Source: Candidatus Brocadia sapporoensis
GTDB lineage: Bacteria > Planctomycetota > Brocadiia > Brocadiales > Brocadiaceae
Assembly: GCF_001753675.2 (NCBI RefSeq)
Contig: NZ_MJUW02000117.1
Location: forward strand, 17,381 to 81,380
Direction of reading: 5' to 3'
Length of the DNA: 64,000 nt
Below are positions 38,984 to 47,775 of this stretch, in pieces. A program made the position numbers and the translations under genes. Every line of letters begins with the position of its first letter. Positions within the stretch are counted from its first letter, which is position 1. Below the pieces are notes generated by a model. It saw only the letters and a program-made list of their open reading frames with translations. It searched no databases and had not been told where the DNA came from.

Positions 38984-38999
38984 AGCAAAGTCGCAACCA
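38984..38999 (-). promoter_or_regulatory. Sigma-54-like -24/-12 box before the giant glycan gene (weaker)
   Basis: Minus strand TGGTTGCGACTTTGCT: the GG and GC pairs are 10 bases apart and the -12 part TTGCT is perfect, but the -24 part after TGG departs from consensus. The predicted start, near 38973, leaves a leader of about 170 bases. Confidence 0.4.
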
Positions 39000-39463
39000 G
39001 ATACCTACTATCAAAGGCGGCGATGAGGATTGTAAATCTTCCAAAAATGAAAGATTTTACACGGTAACACTACACTGACTAATAAGAATGCGCAGGGTGG
39101 CGCACAACGGAGTAAGGAATTAAGTAAAATAGATAGCTACCGGAAATGAAAAGTTTGTTCTGAAATACTTCATTCACATTGTCAGTTATCATACTGAAAA
39201 GAAGGAGTCCCACATTTGTTACATCATAATAAATATGAAAATACTTTTATGAGTTGTTTTTTCCCGGACATAACCTGTTTATCGGTGGGCAATAAACCAT
39301 AAATATTTCGTTGTGTTTTAAAACTACTTTATACAAATTATATTGTAAAGATACCGGGAAACACTTATTAATGTTTGTAAAAATACAATGTAACATAGAA
39401 ATATCTTTAAGATTAGATAGGTTTACTTTGATAAAGAAATAATTGCAGCTATGGTTGTAAGTG

Positions 39464-39483
39464 AGCCGTTTGCTAAAACGGCT
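39464..39483 (-). terminator. Hairpin after the TPR gene
   Basis: AGCCGTTT-GCTA-AAACGGCT, a perfect 8-bp stem 111 bases after the TPR stop. There is no T run, so it may be a processing or weak termination site. Confidence 0.35.
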
Positions 39484-39593
39484 TTATACGTCATATAAAG
39501 GATTTTATTCTTCTCGTAACGATCATAAACCGTTTGAGGATATTTTGAATTCATGATGTCACTTCGGGAACCGGGGATTTGAAAGATCGTAAT

Positions 39594-40712
39594 CTAATCA
39601 ATAACCAGACTAATCCGTTTGTGTAATGGTTGTGGCAACTCAGCTAATGCATTTTTTATGTCCTGTTGTTGGGATTGTATGGCTAACGATTTTTCCCATA
39701 TAGCGCGTGCTTTATTTGGATTTTTTATCGCCTTATAACAATACCCCAATAAATTATAGAGCGACATAACTATTTTATCGTCTATCCCGGTGTTTTCAGT
39801 CCACAGGGAGTTGATCGTATCGGATGCTTCTTTGGTTTTGATGTATTCTTCCAGAGTATAAATGGCATTCTCATATTTATTTTGTCTGTAATAAATATTT
39901 CCAAGATTGTAAAACGCTTCCGTGTAGAAGCAATCGAGTTTAATTGCCATAGAAAAAAAGGTTTCGGCCTGTTTATCCATGCCTGTTTCCACACAACATT
40001 CTCCAATTAGATTGTAAGCTTCAGTATTATTTTTATCTTTGAGTAACGTTTTTCTCAGATAATCCATTGCTCTGGTATATTTCTTTTGCAGTTTATAAAT
40101 AATTCCGAGAAGAAGATTTGCTTCAGGAAGAGATGGATCACTCATGTGTGTATACAGAAGTATATTTTTTGCCTTTGAGTAGTCACCTTTTTTAATCAAG
40201 AGTTTACAAAGTTTCATTGCCGTTGATACATGTTCCGGTTTCAACCGATAAGCCTCAGATAAGAAAGCCTCAGCCTCTTCTTCCATATTACTCTGGATAC
40301 AGCATACACCCATGAGATAATAAGTTTCGTAATCGTCGGGATTCACCAGAACAACTTCTTTCAGATAGGAAAGCGCTGTGGTATATTCCTTACGATCCAT
40401 ATGCAGATAAGCAAGATTATAATGAGCTTCTGTCAATGAAAAATCAATCTGCAATGCCTTTTTAAAATTATTAATCGCCTCTTGATATTTTTTATTTCTG
40501 GTATAATAGACCCCCAAATGATTGTACCCTTGTGCATAATTAGGGTTCATTTCGACTGCAGACTTTAAGTAGGGATACGCCGCATTCCAGTCACCTTTTT
40601 CTATGGCGTTATTTGCAAGATTGATGTTGTATTCAAAATTTTCGTGATTGTTTATGGTATTCTGGTTACTGGTAACTGTATTGAACAACGCATCTTTTTT
40701 AATATTTATCAT
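39594..40712 (-). CDS. TPR-repeat protein of the fliW-csrA operon
   Basis: 372 residues, mostly tetratricopeptide repeats from about residue 25 to the end (for example [40 protein letters not shown]). No signal peptide or membrane helix, so it is a cytoplasmic scaffold. Its first 14 bases overlap the end of csrA, showing coupled translation. TPR modules also end both giant glycosyltransferases downstream, so this protein could hold those enzymes, a chaperone or flagellin together. That role is inferred from context. Confidence 0.85.
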   Translation of the reverse strand: MINIKKDALFNTVTSNQNTINNHENFEYNINLANNAIEKGDWNAAYPYLKSAVEMNPNYAQGYNHLGVYYTRNKKYQEAINNFKKALQIDFSLTEAHYNLAYLHMDRKEYTTALSYLKEVVLVNPDDYETYYLMGVCCIQSNMEEEAEAFLSEAYRLKPEHVSTAMKLCKLLIKKGDYSKAKNILLYTHMSDPSLPEANLLLGIIYKLQKKYTRAMDYLRKTLLKDKNNTEAYNLIGECCVETGMDKQAETFFSMAIKLDCFYTEAFYNLGNIYYRQNKYENAIYTLEEYIKTKEASDTINSLWTENTGIDDKIVMSLYNLLGYCYKAIKNPNKARAIWEKSLAIQSQQQDIKNALAELPQPLHKRISLVID

Positions 40713-41013
40713 GGTTATTTTCCTTCTTTATCGAATTTTCACATGAAGAAGCTGTATCTTTCCAAATCGTATTTGACCTTATATCATTTTTTTTTAAATT
40801 CTGAGCAACTTCTGCGAGTGCGCGTTTAGATACCTTTGCAGCCTTTATGTTTTCTTGCTGAATCTTTTCAAAAATCTCTTCTCTGTGGACTTTAACATGC
40901 TTTGGCGCAACAATTCCCACTTTAACTTGTTTACCCTGACAATCCACAATGGTAATTTTTACTTCATCACCGATGGTAATGCTTTCACCCAACTTCCGTG
41001 TTAATACCAACAA
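40699..41013 (-). CDS. csrA: Carbon storage regulator CsrA with extended C-terminus
   Basis: A dimeric RNA-binding protein that blocks translation of GGA-bearing leaders, classically that of flagellin. The core [20 protein letters not shown] and [19 protein letters not shown] is complete. The conserved first residues fix the start at a TTG codon (41013), as no ATG exists in frame; a purine-rich AAAGGGA lies just upstream. It has 104 residues against the usual 60-80; the extra tail is polar and charged. It starts 27 bases after fliW, whose product sequesters CsrA in other bacteria, and overlaps the TPR gene by 14 bases. Confidence 0.93.
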   Translation of the reverse strand: MLVLTRKLGESITIGDEVKITIVDCQGKQVKVGIVAPKHVKVHREEIFEKIQQENIKAAKVSKRALAEVAQNLKKNDIRSNTIWKDTASSCENSIKKENNHDKY

Positions 41014-41040
41014 GGCATTTCCCTTTCTGAAAATGATATC

Positions 41041-41508
41041 CTATGCTCGTAGGAGCGGATGATGTAAACTGTAGTAGTCTTCAGTCAAAACACATTGCTT
41101 TCCCTTTTTATTTTTCATGTTAACAAATATGGGGCCTTTGAGATTTATGGTAACATCAGTGGGACTATTGCCCAGGGTTACCATACAAAATATTTCTAAA
41201 TCCTCCTTATCATTGCTCGCTAGCGGCGCCAAATCAAATAAGAATTTCATCGGATTATAATCAGTAAAGAAAGGCATTGGGTTAAGAATTGGAAAAGCAA
41301 TAAGAGGGTCTTCTACAGACACCAACCATTCAAAAGGAAGACACTCTTCAATATTAACTATGACAAACTGCCTCAAGTCTTCAAATCCTAATACACCATT
41401 ATCGAAGGCTATTATATTCTTTTTTTTAATATGCAAATTACCAAACTTTTCTGTAGATAAATTGACAATGCTATCATTCTCGTTCACTTTTTCTTTCATT
41501 TTTAGCAT
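41041..41508 (-). CDS. fliW: Flagellar assembly factor FliW
   Basis: 155 residues. It shows the family's FGNLHIKKKNIIAFDNGVLG start, LRQFVIVN, PFEWLVSVEDPLIAFPIL and LGNSPTDVTINLKGPIFVN. FliW binds free flagellin or, when flagellin has been exported, CsrA, so CsrA represses flagellin only when flagellin builds up. The neighbour csrA fits this. AGGAGC precedes the ATG. Its leader carries a sigma-54 box and a hexamer tandem repeat at the predicted transcription start. Flagellin itself is not in the window. Confidence 0.95.
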   Translation of the reverse strand: MLKMKEKVNENDSIVNLSTEKFGNLHIKKKNIIAFDNGVLGFEDLRQFVIVNIEECLPFEWLVSVEDPLIAFPILNPMPFFTDYNPMKFLFDLAPLASNDKEDLEIFCMVTLGNSPTDVTINLKGPIFVNMKNKKGKQCVLTEDYYSLHHPLLRA

Positions 41509-41538
41509 TTTATAGCTCCTATTTTTAAAGTTAATTTG

Positions 41539-41564
41539 TGCAAGTGCAAGTGCAAGTGCAAGTG
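41539..41564 (+). repeat. Hexamer tandem repeat in the fliW leader
   Basis: Four full copies of TGCAAG plus two bases, perfect. It lies at the transcription start predicted from the sigma-54 box at 41571-41586, in the untranslated leader of fliW-csrA. A repeat of this kind can gain or lose copies. Confidence 0.85.
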
Positions 41565-41570
41565 AACAAA

Positions 41571-41586
41571 AGCAAACAATATACCA
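41571..41586 (-). promoter_or_regulatory. Sigma-54 promoter of fliW-csrA-TPR
   Basis: Minus strand TGGTATATTGTTTGCT. It fits TGGYRYR-N4-TTGCW with GG and GC exactly 10 bases apart. The start of transcription would be near 41560, about 50 bases before the fliW ATG. Confidence 0.75.
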
Positions 41587-41788
41587 ACTATAATGATCAA
41601 CCTTTATTAGAGAACAACATAATCCTATAATATTACGATACTAAGAGTTAAGAGCTTTCTCTTGTTTTGATTGTTTTTATAAATACAGACATGGTAAAAA
41701 ACGAGGGAAAATTGTTCTCCGTAGATACTTGATGTGTTTAAGTCGGATACAATTTTTTACGAAATGTGATTATTTTTTAAACAGCTTC

Positions 41789-42700
41789 TTATCTTAAAAA
41801 ATCAAGAAGAGTAGGCTGGATAATTCTTGCTCCTGTATTTAAGGAGGATTGCAGGATATTTTCCTGATTTTTTAAATCCATAATCAGGGATGCTACATCA
41901 ACTTCTTCTGTATATGATATTAATTCTTTTAAGGTTATTTGTAAGTTATCAAGACTCTGTGAAGTTAAATCTAATCTATTTGTTTTTGCCCCAAACCTGG
42001 TAATCTCTGTTGATATAGTATCAGTTGCAACGTCTAAGGATTTCCTTAAATGTAAAAATGCAGCAGAATCAAAGGTGTCCGATGCAAGTTCGTTTCTCAT
42101 GGATACCAAGGTTGTAAATAGACCAGTATCCTGAAAGATAGTTCCACCAGGCGTATTGATTTGTACATAGGTTTTTGGACCTATTTGATAGGCAATTTCT
42201 TCTTGATTACCATCATAGGTTACTGATGAAATCTTCCCGAAGCTATCTCGCGTTGCGGAAAATGGTATTGTAGAAGTTTTTGTGCCTGCAAAAATAAATC
42301 GACCACCGTTATCAGTATTACTATATTGCAATACAGATTCTAACAACTCATTCATTTCGTTTGAGATTACTTTACGTTCTGATTGACCTATCTCGTCGTT
42401 ACTGCCTTGTATACCTAATTCTTTGATCTTAGTAAGAATTTCTTGAATATTCTCAAGGGAGTTGAAGGTATAATTCATGCGTTCTTTAGCAACTTCCGCG
42501 TTCTCTGAAAATTGCTGAAATTTAAGCTCCTCAGCCTTTAATCCAAGCACTTTTCGTGCACCCGAGGGGTCATCTGATGGCCGGTTTATTCGTTTTCCCG
42601 TAGACAGTTTTTCCTGTATTTCCTGCATTTTTTTTAAGTTAAAACTTATATTCGCAAGGGTCGTACGGCTCATACTTTCCTGGGTTATCCTAAATGACAT
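41789..42700 (-). CDS. flgL: Flagellar hook-filament junction protein FlgL
   Basis: 303 residues with the flagellin-like coiled ends: MSFRITQESMSRTTLANISF at the start, LSTGKRINRPSDDPSGA soon after, and the C-terminal helix ENILQSSLNTGARIIQPTLL. FlgL forms the outer junction ring between hook and filament. NGGRFIFAGTKT is the FlgL hallmark that separates it from flagellin. AAGGAG precedes the ATG. A degenerate sigma-54 box lies upstream, and flgK ends 104 bases before it. Confidence 0.95.
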   Translation of the reverse strand: MSFRITQESMSRTTLANISFNLKKMQEIQEKLSTGKRINRPSDDPSGARKVLGLKAEELKFQQFSENAEVAKERMNYTFNSLENIQEILTKIKELGIQGSNDEIGQSERKVISNEMNELLESVLQYSNTDNGGRFIFAGTKTSTIPFSATRDSFGKISSVTYDGNQEEIAYQIGPKTYVQINTPGGTIFQDTGLFTTLVSMRNELASDTFDSAAFLHLRKSLDVATDTISTEITRFGAKTNRLDLTSQSLDNLQITLKELISYTEEVDVASLIMDLKNQENILQSSLNTGARIIQPTLLDFLR

Positions 42701-42786
42701 AAATACTCCGCTCCTTTCTAGTAAAAACGGACAAACTAGTTATTCCAGACAGGAAACAACCCGATATCTGCAGCAGGTTGACTATT

Positions 42787-42802
42787 ACAAATTGCGATAC
42801 CA
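42787..42802 (-). promoter_or_regulatory. Degenerate sigma-54-like box before flgL
   Basis: Minus strand TGGTATCGCAATTTGT. The -24 part, TGGTATC, is identical to that before flgF, but the -12 part reads TTTGT in place of TTGCT, so it may be weak or inactive. Confidence 0.3.
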
Positions 42803-42804
42803 AA

Positions 42805-44766
42805 TTAGCCAATTGAGATTAGAAGCTTATCTATAAGCCCATCAACAATAGAAATGTATTTTGCAGAAGCTTGGTATGCCTGCTGAAATCTTACCAGGTT
42901 GACCAATTCTTCATCCGTTGAGACCCCTGATATTTCATCCCTGCGATTTTTTAAGTTTGTCTCCAGGTCCGTAAAACTGTCCTCTGCTTTGAAAGCATTA
43001 CTGGCTTCTTCCCCCAGCGATGACGCAATCCGATGCAAGTAGTCCGTAAAGGTCGTATTATCGACAGCAGTAGTTTTATATTGCAAAGCAACGAGTCGTA
43101 ACGCATTTGTAATATTTCCTACTTCCCCTGTAGAAGCTGCAATCCGTGAAACATCCCCTGCAATGTCTGAATTAACGAGAATATCTGATGCGCCCGTCCC
43201 ATTAAAAAAAGTATTTATTCCCAGAGCAGCAAGTAAATCAGTTTTATCGGAATCGGATACAACATCTAATGAAAACGTATCGCCTGCTGTGACGGTACCG
43301 CTGGAAAGAGCAAGAGAAACTCCATTACCAACGGAAATAATATTCCCGGGTGTATAATTGTCTCCAACATCGAGCGTTGCTACCACTGCCCCGATGTTAT
43401 TTTTTACTTCGATTTGGAGACCCGCCGTGCTTCCAATCATACCAGTACCTAACGCAGTAAACGTATATACATCATTTGCCTGACCCGAGTAGATGCCAGA
43501 CACTGAAGCTGTAGATGTCCCCATATTCCCGGGATTTGGATCCAAGGCATAAGAAAAATTAAATTGATAACCTGTATCAGCAAGAATTCTTAGTCTATTA
43601 TCGGCAATAGACGCCGATATATTTGCAATGCCATCTATGGCAGTTTGTAAATCAGCGAGCGAATCCGTGGAAACATCGACAGAGATAACGTTTTTAGTAA
43701 CCTCACCGGTACTCTTATTTATTACCGTAAGAAAAATATCACCGTCCGATGGTGCTATTTTCAAGCCGGCATCGTTTAACTTTGCGGTTACGCTTGACAC
43801 TGCATTTGTCGACATCAGGCTGGTAAAACCACCGGACAATCCCACTCCCTCACTATGAATCTTATTAACTTCAGCAATCAGATTAGATGCAAACGTATCG
43901 AGTTTATCTTTATACCGTGTCACCGTAACATTATAAAAGTCCTGTAATCCTTTTATTTCACCTGTATAAAAAACGTATTTCGAGTTCTTATTTCCGGAAT
44001 TTACAATTTCTATCTCTCCGGAGGGATCTTGCTCTAAAGTAAAACTTATCGAAGAGGTACCGGACACTAAAGTTCCGCTTGGTGTAGAGACATTCACCAT
44101 GCCATTATTTTCAGATGTCACTGTGATATTCACCAGCTTACTGAGATCCTGGAGTAATGCCTCACGCGCATCTAATAAGTCGTTTGATTCTATGCCACGC
44201 ACATGAATTGCTGATATCTCATTATTTAAGTCTGCGATATTTTCGGCAATTTTATTAACATCGGATATTTTGCTTTCAATGCTTTGTTTAACAAATATTT
44301 CCATTTGATTTAGCTCATCATCTATTCTGTGAAAGGTATCTGTCATAGTATTTGTCTTTTCCAGCAGTGTCGCACGGGAACTCATGTCCTCCGGGTTTTG
44401 CGTCAGATCATTTATACCTTTAAAAAAAGACGCCAGTGCGTTGTTGAGGCTCGCCTCTGAAGTTTCATTAAATACCGTTTCTAATTCCCTGAGATATTGG
44501 CTTTTTACCGATGCACTGCCAAGAGATGATGAAATATCCCTCAACCGGCTATTAATGTAATCGTCCTTATGTCTGATTATCCTGACAATGTCTACCCCTT
44601 GTCCGATTGTACCCGCATTGGTAACGAAAGGTGGCCTGGCGGCCATAATGGTTGATTGTCTGGTGTAACCTTTTGTATTTGCATTGGAAATATTGTGGGC
44701 CGTTACCAGCATGGCACGCTGGGCAGCTAATAATCCACTTAAACCAATTTGTAAATCAGAAGACAT
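42805..44766 (-). CDS. flgK: Flagellar hook-associated protein FlgK
   Basis: 653 residues. The N-terminal rod/hook block reads LQIGLSGLLAAQRAMLVTAH and HNISNANTKGYTRQ, and the C-terminus ends with LVRFQQAYQASAKYISIVDG. FlgK is the inner hook-filament junction protein, exported by the flagellar type III system. At 653 residues it is longer than the enteric protein (about 550), the excess lying in the variable middle. GAGGGGG precedes the ATG, and flgN ends 11 bases upstream. Confidence 0.96.
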   Translation of the reverse strand: MSSDLQIGLSGLLAAQRAMLVTAHNISNANTKGYTRQSTIMAARPPFVTNAGTIGQGVDIVRIIRHKDDYINSRLRDISSSLGSASVKSQYLRELETVFNETSEASLNNALASFFKGINDLTQNPEDMSSRATLLEKTNTMTDTFHRIDDELNQMEIFVKQSIESKISDVNKIAENIADLNNEISAIHVRGIESNDLLDAREALLQDLSKLVNITVTSENNGMVNVSTPSGTLVSGTSSISFTLEQDPSGEIEIVNSGNKNSKYVFYTGEIKGLQDFYNVTVTRYKDKLDTFASNLIAEVNKIHSEGVGLSGGFTSLMSTNAVSSVTAKLNDAGLKIAPSDGDIFLTVINKSTGEVTKNVISVDVSTDSLADLQTAIDGIANISASIADNRLRILADTGYQFNFSYALDPNPGNMGTSTASVSGIYSGQANDVYTFTALGTGMIGSTAGLQIEVKNNIGAVVATLDVGDNYTPGNIISVGNGVSLALSSGTVTAGDTFSLDVVSDSDKTDLLAALGINTFFNGTGASDILVNSDIAGDVSRIAASTGEVGNITNALRLVALQYKTTAVDNTTFTDYLHRIASSLGEEASNAFKAEDSFTDLETNLKNRRDEISGVSTDEELVNLVRFQQAYQASAKYISIVDGLIDKLLISIG

Positions 44767-44777
44767 AGAACCCCCCT

Positions 44778-45278
44778 CTACATTTCTGTGTCGATGAAGA
44801 TCTTTGGAAATTTATTGTCTTGCTTTTTTCCTGTATGCTGGTAAACAGGGTATTGATATGCGGAAGGACAAAATATTTTCATGACGTCTTCCGTAATTTC
44901 AAGTGAATAATGAATGAGAGTCATATTCGTCTGGTTTATCTCCTGCAATTCTTTGATTACGTGCTTTAGATTATCTAAACAACTGCAGATTTTTTCCCTG
45001 CAAATATTGTCTATCTTGCTTATCAACGATGTTACGGTAATATTTTTCTCTTGTATGTCATAGAACTGACAATAATGATTCACGATATTCTGCCTTTTCT
45101 CTTCAAGAAGTTGTGCGATTTCTACCTGATTCTTTTCCCGGTAAATAAGCATTTCAAGCTCAGCAATATGACCAGACACCAAGCAATGGTATTTTATTTT
45201 TGCGGTTTCAAGTAGCTCGCGATAGGTGGCAAGTAATCGGTCAAATGTTTCAATGAGCTCGTCGAACCATATATTCAT
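44778..45278 (-). CDS. flgN: FlgN-like flagellar export chaperone
   Basis: 166 residues, almost all helix: FDELIETFDRLLATYRELLE at the start and LVSGHIAELEMLIYREKNQV next, typical of FlgN, which escorts FlgK and FlgL to the export gate. The fold is poorly conserved, so the call relies on length, helical pattern and position directly before flgK. Its ATG overlaps the flgJ stop as ATGA, indicating coupled translation. Confidence 0.8.
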   Translation of the reverse strand: MNIWFDELIETFDRLLATYRELLETAKIKYHCLVSGHIAELEMLIYREKNQVEIAQLLEEKRQNIVNHYCQFYDIQEKNITVTSLISKIDNICREKICSCLDNLKHVIKELQEINQTNMTLIHYSLEITEDVMKIFCPSAYQYPVYQHTGKKQDNKFPKIFIDTEM

Positions 45279-45733
45279 GGTTGAATAACTCCCCGTGTTT
45301 CCTTCTCGCTTCTCCCGTAAGGCAGTTTGTCTTTACCCGTTTCTGATGATTCTTGCATAGAGTAAGCATGCTTTAACGCGGAAATTGTTGATGTTTCCTC
45401 AGAGAGCTCCTTCTTTCGCAGCAATTGTTCATAAATAATCGGCGCTACTCCAAAACCTCCCTTAGATGCGATGTCTTGTGAAAGGGTGGTATGCATTATT
45501 TCTGTATATGTCTCCATGCCCCCATCGTTCTCATCGCTGAGATCTGATTTTTGTATGGTTTTCCACATAGCGCTAACAACAATATTGACAAGGATCGACT
45601 CGAAATCCTGTGATATCTTTTTCAAAGCGAGATCATCTTTCTTTATGCCATCCTGCTCGCTGAGTTTTTTGACCGTTTCAAAGCAGGAAGGTTGAGAAAG
45701 TATCAAAGAATTTATGGGAAAGCAGTGTTCCAT
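45275..45733 (-). CDS. flgJ: Rod-binding protein FlgJ, short form
   Basis: 152 residues covering only the rod-cap domain: KISQDFESILVNIVVSAMWK, DENDGGMETYTEIMHTTLSQ and ASKGGFGVAPIIYEQLL. The muramidase domain found at the C-terminus of enteric FlgJ is missing, as in many other phyla where a separate enzyme opens the wall. It lies between flgI and flgN and overlaps flgN by four bases. Confidence 0.88.
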   Translation of the reverse strand: MEHCFPINSLILSQPSCFETVKKLSEQDGIKKDDLALKKISQDFESILVNIVVSAMWKTIQKSDLSDENDGGMETYTEIMHTTLSQDIASKGGFGVAPIIYEQLLRKKELSEETSTISALKHAYSMQESSETGKDKLPYGRSEKETRGVIQP

Positions 45734-45805
45734 AAAAACTCCATGTTAAACGATAAAGTAATGGAAAATCTTAGCTTAAATGCCTTATATTTTTCATACA
45801 CGGTT

Positions 45806-46960
45806 TCACATAATAATCAGTTCTGCGTGAAGAGCCCCGGCTCTTTTAATTGCCTGAAAAATAGAGATCAGATCTCTGGGGGTTACCCCCAATATATTCA
45901 GAGCACGTGCAACGTCAGCAATGGTAGCTCCTTCCTGAATAATATTTAATTTTTTTTCTGCTTCTTCTGCTTGAATTTCAGTTCTTGGCACTATTGCTGT
46001 TTGCCCCGATGAAAAAACCCCGGGTTGTGACACCTCTGGTTTTTCCGTGATGGTAATACTTAAATTCCCGTGTGCGACGGCTACTGTAGAAATTCGTACA
46101 TTTTCACCTGCAACGATGGTACCTGTGCGTTCATTAATAATGACCCTGGCAATACTATCAGGTTTAACATATAATTCTTCGATGTTTGCAACAAATTGTA
46201 TAACAGCAGACTCTGACTGAAATTCTCCGGGCGGAACGATAGTAACAACAGCAGCATCTATCGCCCGTGCGGCATTGGGATAGTGGGCATTAATTGCTTC
46301 TACCATACGATTTGCTGTTGTAAAATCCGGATCACGCAGAACAACGCTTAATGATTTTCCTTGCATAATAGAAAATTGAATCTCCTTTTCAACAATTGCA
46401 CCATTTGAAATATATGCAGTAGTAGATATATTTTTACGAAGGCTTTGAGACTGACCTTCAACATTGTATCCGCCAATAGATAAAGGCCCCTGTGCTACCG
46501 CATAAACTTCATTATCGGCACCTTGCAGCGCTGTCTGAAGCAAAACTCCACCTTCGAGGCTTTTGGCATCTCCAATAGAAGAAACAACAACATCGAGCTT
46601 GTCTCCTGGTCGTGCAAATGCCGGAATATTTACCGTAATCATAACTGCAGCAATGTTTTTTGATAAGAAATCTGATCCGGATATTAACACCCCCAGTTTT
46701 TCAAAAATATTTACCGCCAGTTGTCTGGAAACTCTGAAAATCTGACTATCTCCACTTCCCTGAAGGCCAACAACGAGTCCATACCCGTAAAGTTGGTTAT
46801 CGCGAACTCCCTTGACGTAAGCTATATCCTTGACACGTATCGCGGCATTTACAGATTTGTCGTATGGAATAAAAAATAAGAAAAATACGAGAAAAAGAAT
46901 TGCTCGCGTATCCGTAAGAACCAAGTTCATAATGTGTATTATGTTTTTCATACGCTGCAT
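45806..46960 (-). CDS. flgI: Flagellar P-ring protein FlgI
   Basis: 384 residues with a signal peptide (hydrophobic ILFLVFFLFFIPYD, cleavage near VNA-AI). Then RVKDIAYVKGVRDNQLYGYG, GLQGSGDSQ, ARPGDKLDVVVSSIGDAKSL and LNILGVTPRDLISIFQAIK at the end, all typical. FlgI forms the peptidoglycan-level bushing around the rod and needs FlgA for assembly. A second ATG at 46951 would still leave the signal peptide whole. Confidence 0.96.
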   Translation of the reverse strand: MQRMKNIIHIMNLVLTDTRAILFLVFFLFFIPYDKSVNAAIRVKDIAYVKGVRDNQLYGYGLVVGLQGSGDSQIFRVSRQLAVNIFEKLGVLISGSDFLSKNIAAVMITVNIPAFARPGDKLDVVVSSIGDAKSLEGGVLLQTALQGADNEVYAVAQGPLSIGGYNVEGQSQSLRKNISTTAYISNGAIVEKEIQFSIMQGKSLSVVLRDPDFTTANRMVEAINAHYPNAARAIDAAVVTIVPPGEFQSESAVIQFVANIEELYVKPDSIARVIINERTGTIVAGENVRISTVAVAHGNLSITITEKPEVSQPGVFSSGQTAIVPRTEIQAEEAEKKLNIIQEGATIADVARALNILGVTPRDLISIFQAIKRAGALHAELIIM

Positions 46961-47052
46961 TTTTTGATTGAATGAAAATTTTTAATATGATCCATTGAAA
47001 ATAATTACCAAATGCCGGCATAAAGAGGTTGCATTTACTGTAGAAGCTGTAC

Positions 47053-47694
47053 TTAAAATGGCCATACCGCCTCATAAATTCTATTCCACCATCCTCGTTT
47101 CCCTGCTCGTGTCAAAAACCCTTTTCCTTCAAGAATAATATTAGCATTAGCAATTGATGATGATTGTACGATGTTATCCACGCTAATATCAAAAGGTCTT
47201 ACTATGCCAGACACCTTAATATTGTATTTTTCGCCATTAATATTAACATCGCGATTCCCTTCAATAATCAAATTTCCATTCGCTAATATTTCTGTAACAA
47301 CAGCCGTGAGTTCCAAACTAAGATTACGGTTGCTTTCATATGCTCCTTTACCACTAAAACTATGATCTGTATCCGCCTTAATATTCGGCAAATAACCACT
47401 TACATCGCCAAGTGGTTTTGTAAAGAATTTTGATGTGTCAATGTTAACATTATGACTTTGTTTACTATTTGCGCTTGAATCTTCCTTGCCCGTGATTTCG
47501 GTAGATTCATTTATTTGCACGGTAACAATATCTCCTACCCCTCGGGCACGGTTGTCATTAAACAAATTTGTGTTTGTGGTAATCCGTTTTTTCCAGATTG
47601 AGTCGGCGTGAACTTTGTCGATCAATATCAAAGATTGCATGCTTATCACAAATAGTATTATAAAACAACACGGAAATATTTTTTGCTTTTTCAT
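47053..47694 (-). CDS. flgH: Flagellar L-ring protein FlgH
   Basis: 213 residues: an N-terminal export signal, then NDNRARGVGDIVTVQINEST, GKGAYESNRNLSLELTAVVT and NGNLIIEGNRDVNINGE, the FlgH core, ending with a hydrophobic GWWNRIYEAVWPF. FlgH forms the outer-membrane bushing. A standard lipobox is not clear; two cysteines lie at the start of the hydrophobic run (PCCFIILFV), so the usual lipoprotein anchor may be absent or atypical. Confidence 0.93.
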   Translation of the reverse strand: MKKQKIFPCCFIILFVISMQSLILIDKVHADSIWKKRITTNTNLFNDNRARGVGDIVTVQINESTEITGKEDSSANSKQSHNVNIDTSKFFTKPLGDVSGYLPNIKADTDHSFSGKGAYESNRNLSLELTAVVTEILANGNLIIEGNRDVNINGEKYNIKVSGIVRPFDISVDNIVQSSSIANANIILEGKGFLTRAGKRGWWNRIYEAVWPF

Positions 47695-47775
47695 AAGTAT
47701 GTTAATTCTTCACGCAAAGTGGGGCTAATAAGTTCAGAGGAATTCTGTCTTAAAGCATATCATTCATGATCCCTG

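Larger units (their letters stand above)
38802..39593. other. Intergenic region between the TPR gene and the giant glycan gene
   Basis: About 790 AT-rich bases. They hold a sigma-54-like box at 38984-38999, a GCGCAGGGTGGCGC fragment at 39090 that resembles the tail of the GGACAAAC repeat family, and a hairpin at 39464-39483. No open frame with a ribosome binding site was found. Confidence 0.5.

Noticed and set aside
39088..39105. GCGCAGGGTGGCGC as a full copy of the GGACAAAC element
   Set aside because: Only the tail matches; the palindromic core is missing, so at most it is a remnant.
41539..41564. Short tandem repeat as a CRISPR or iteron set
   Set aside because: Six-base units with no spacers and no replication gene nearby; better read as a simple-sequence repeat.
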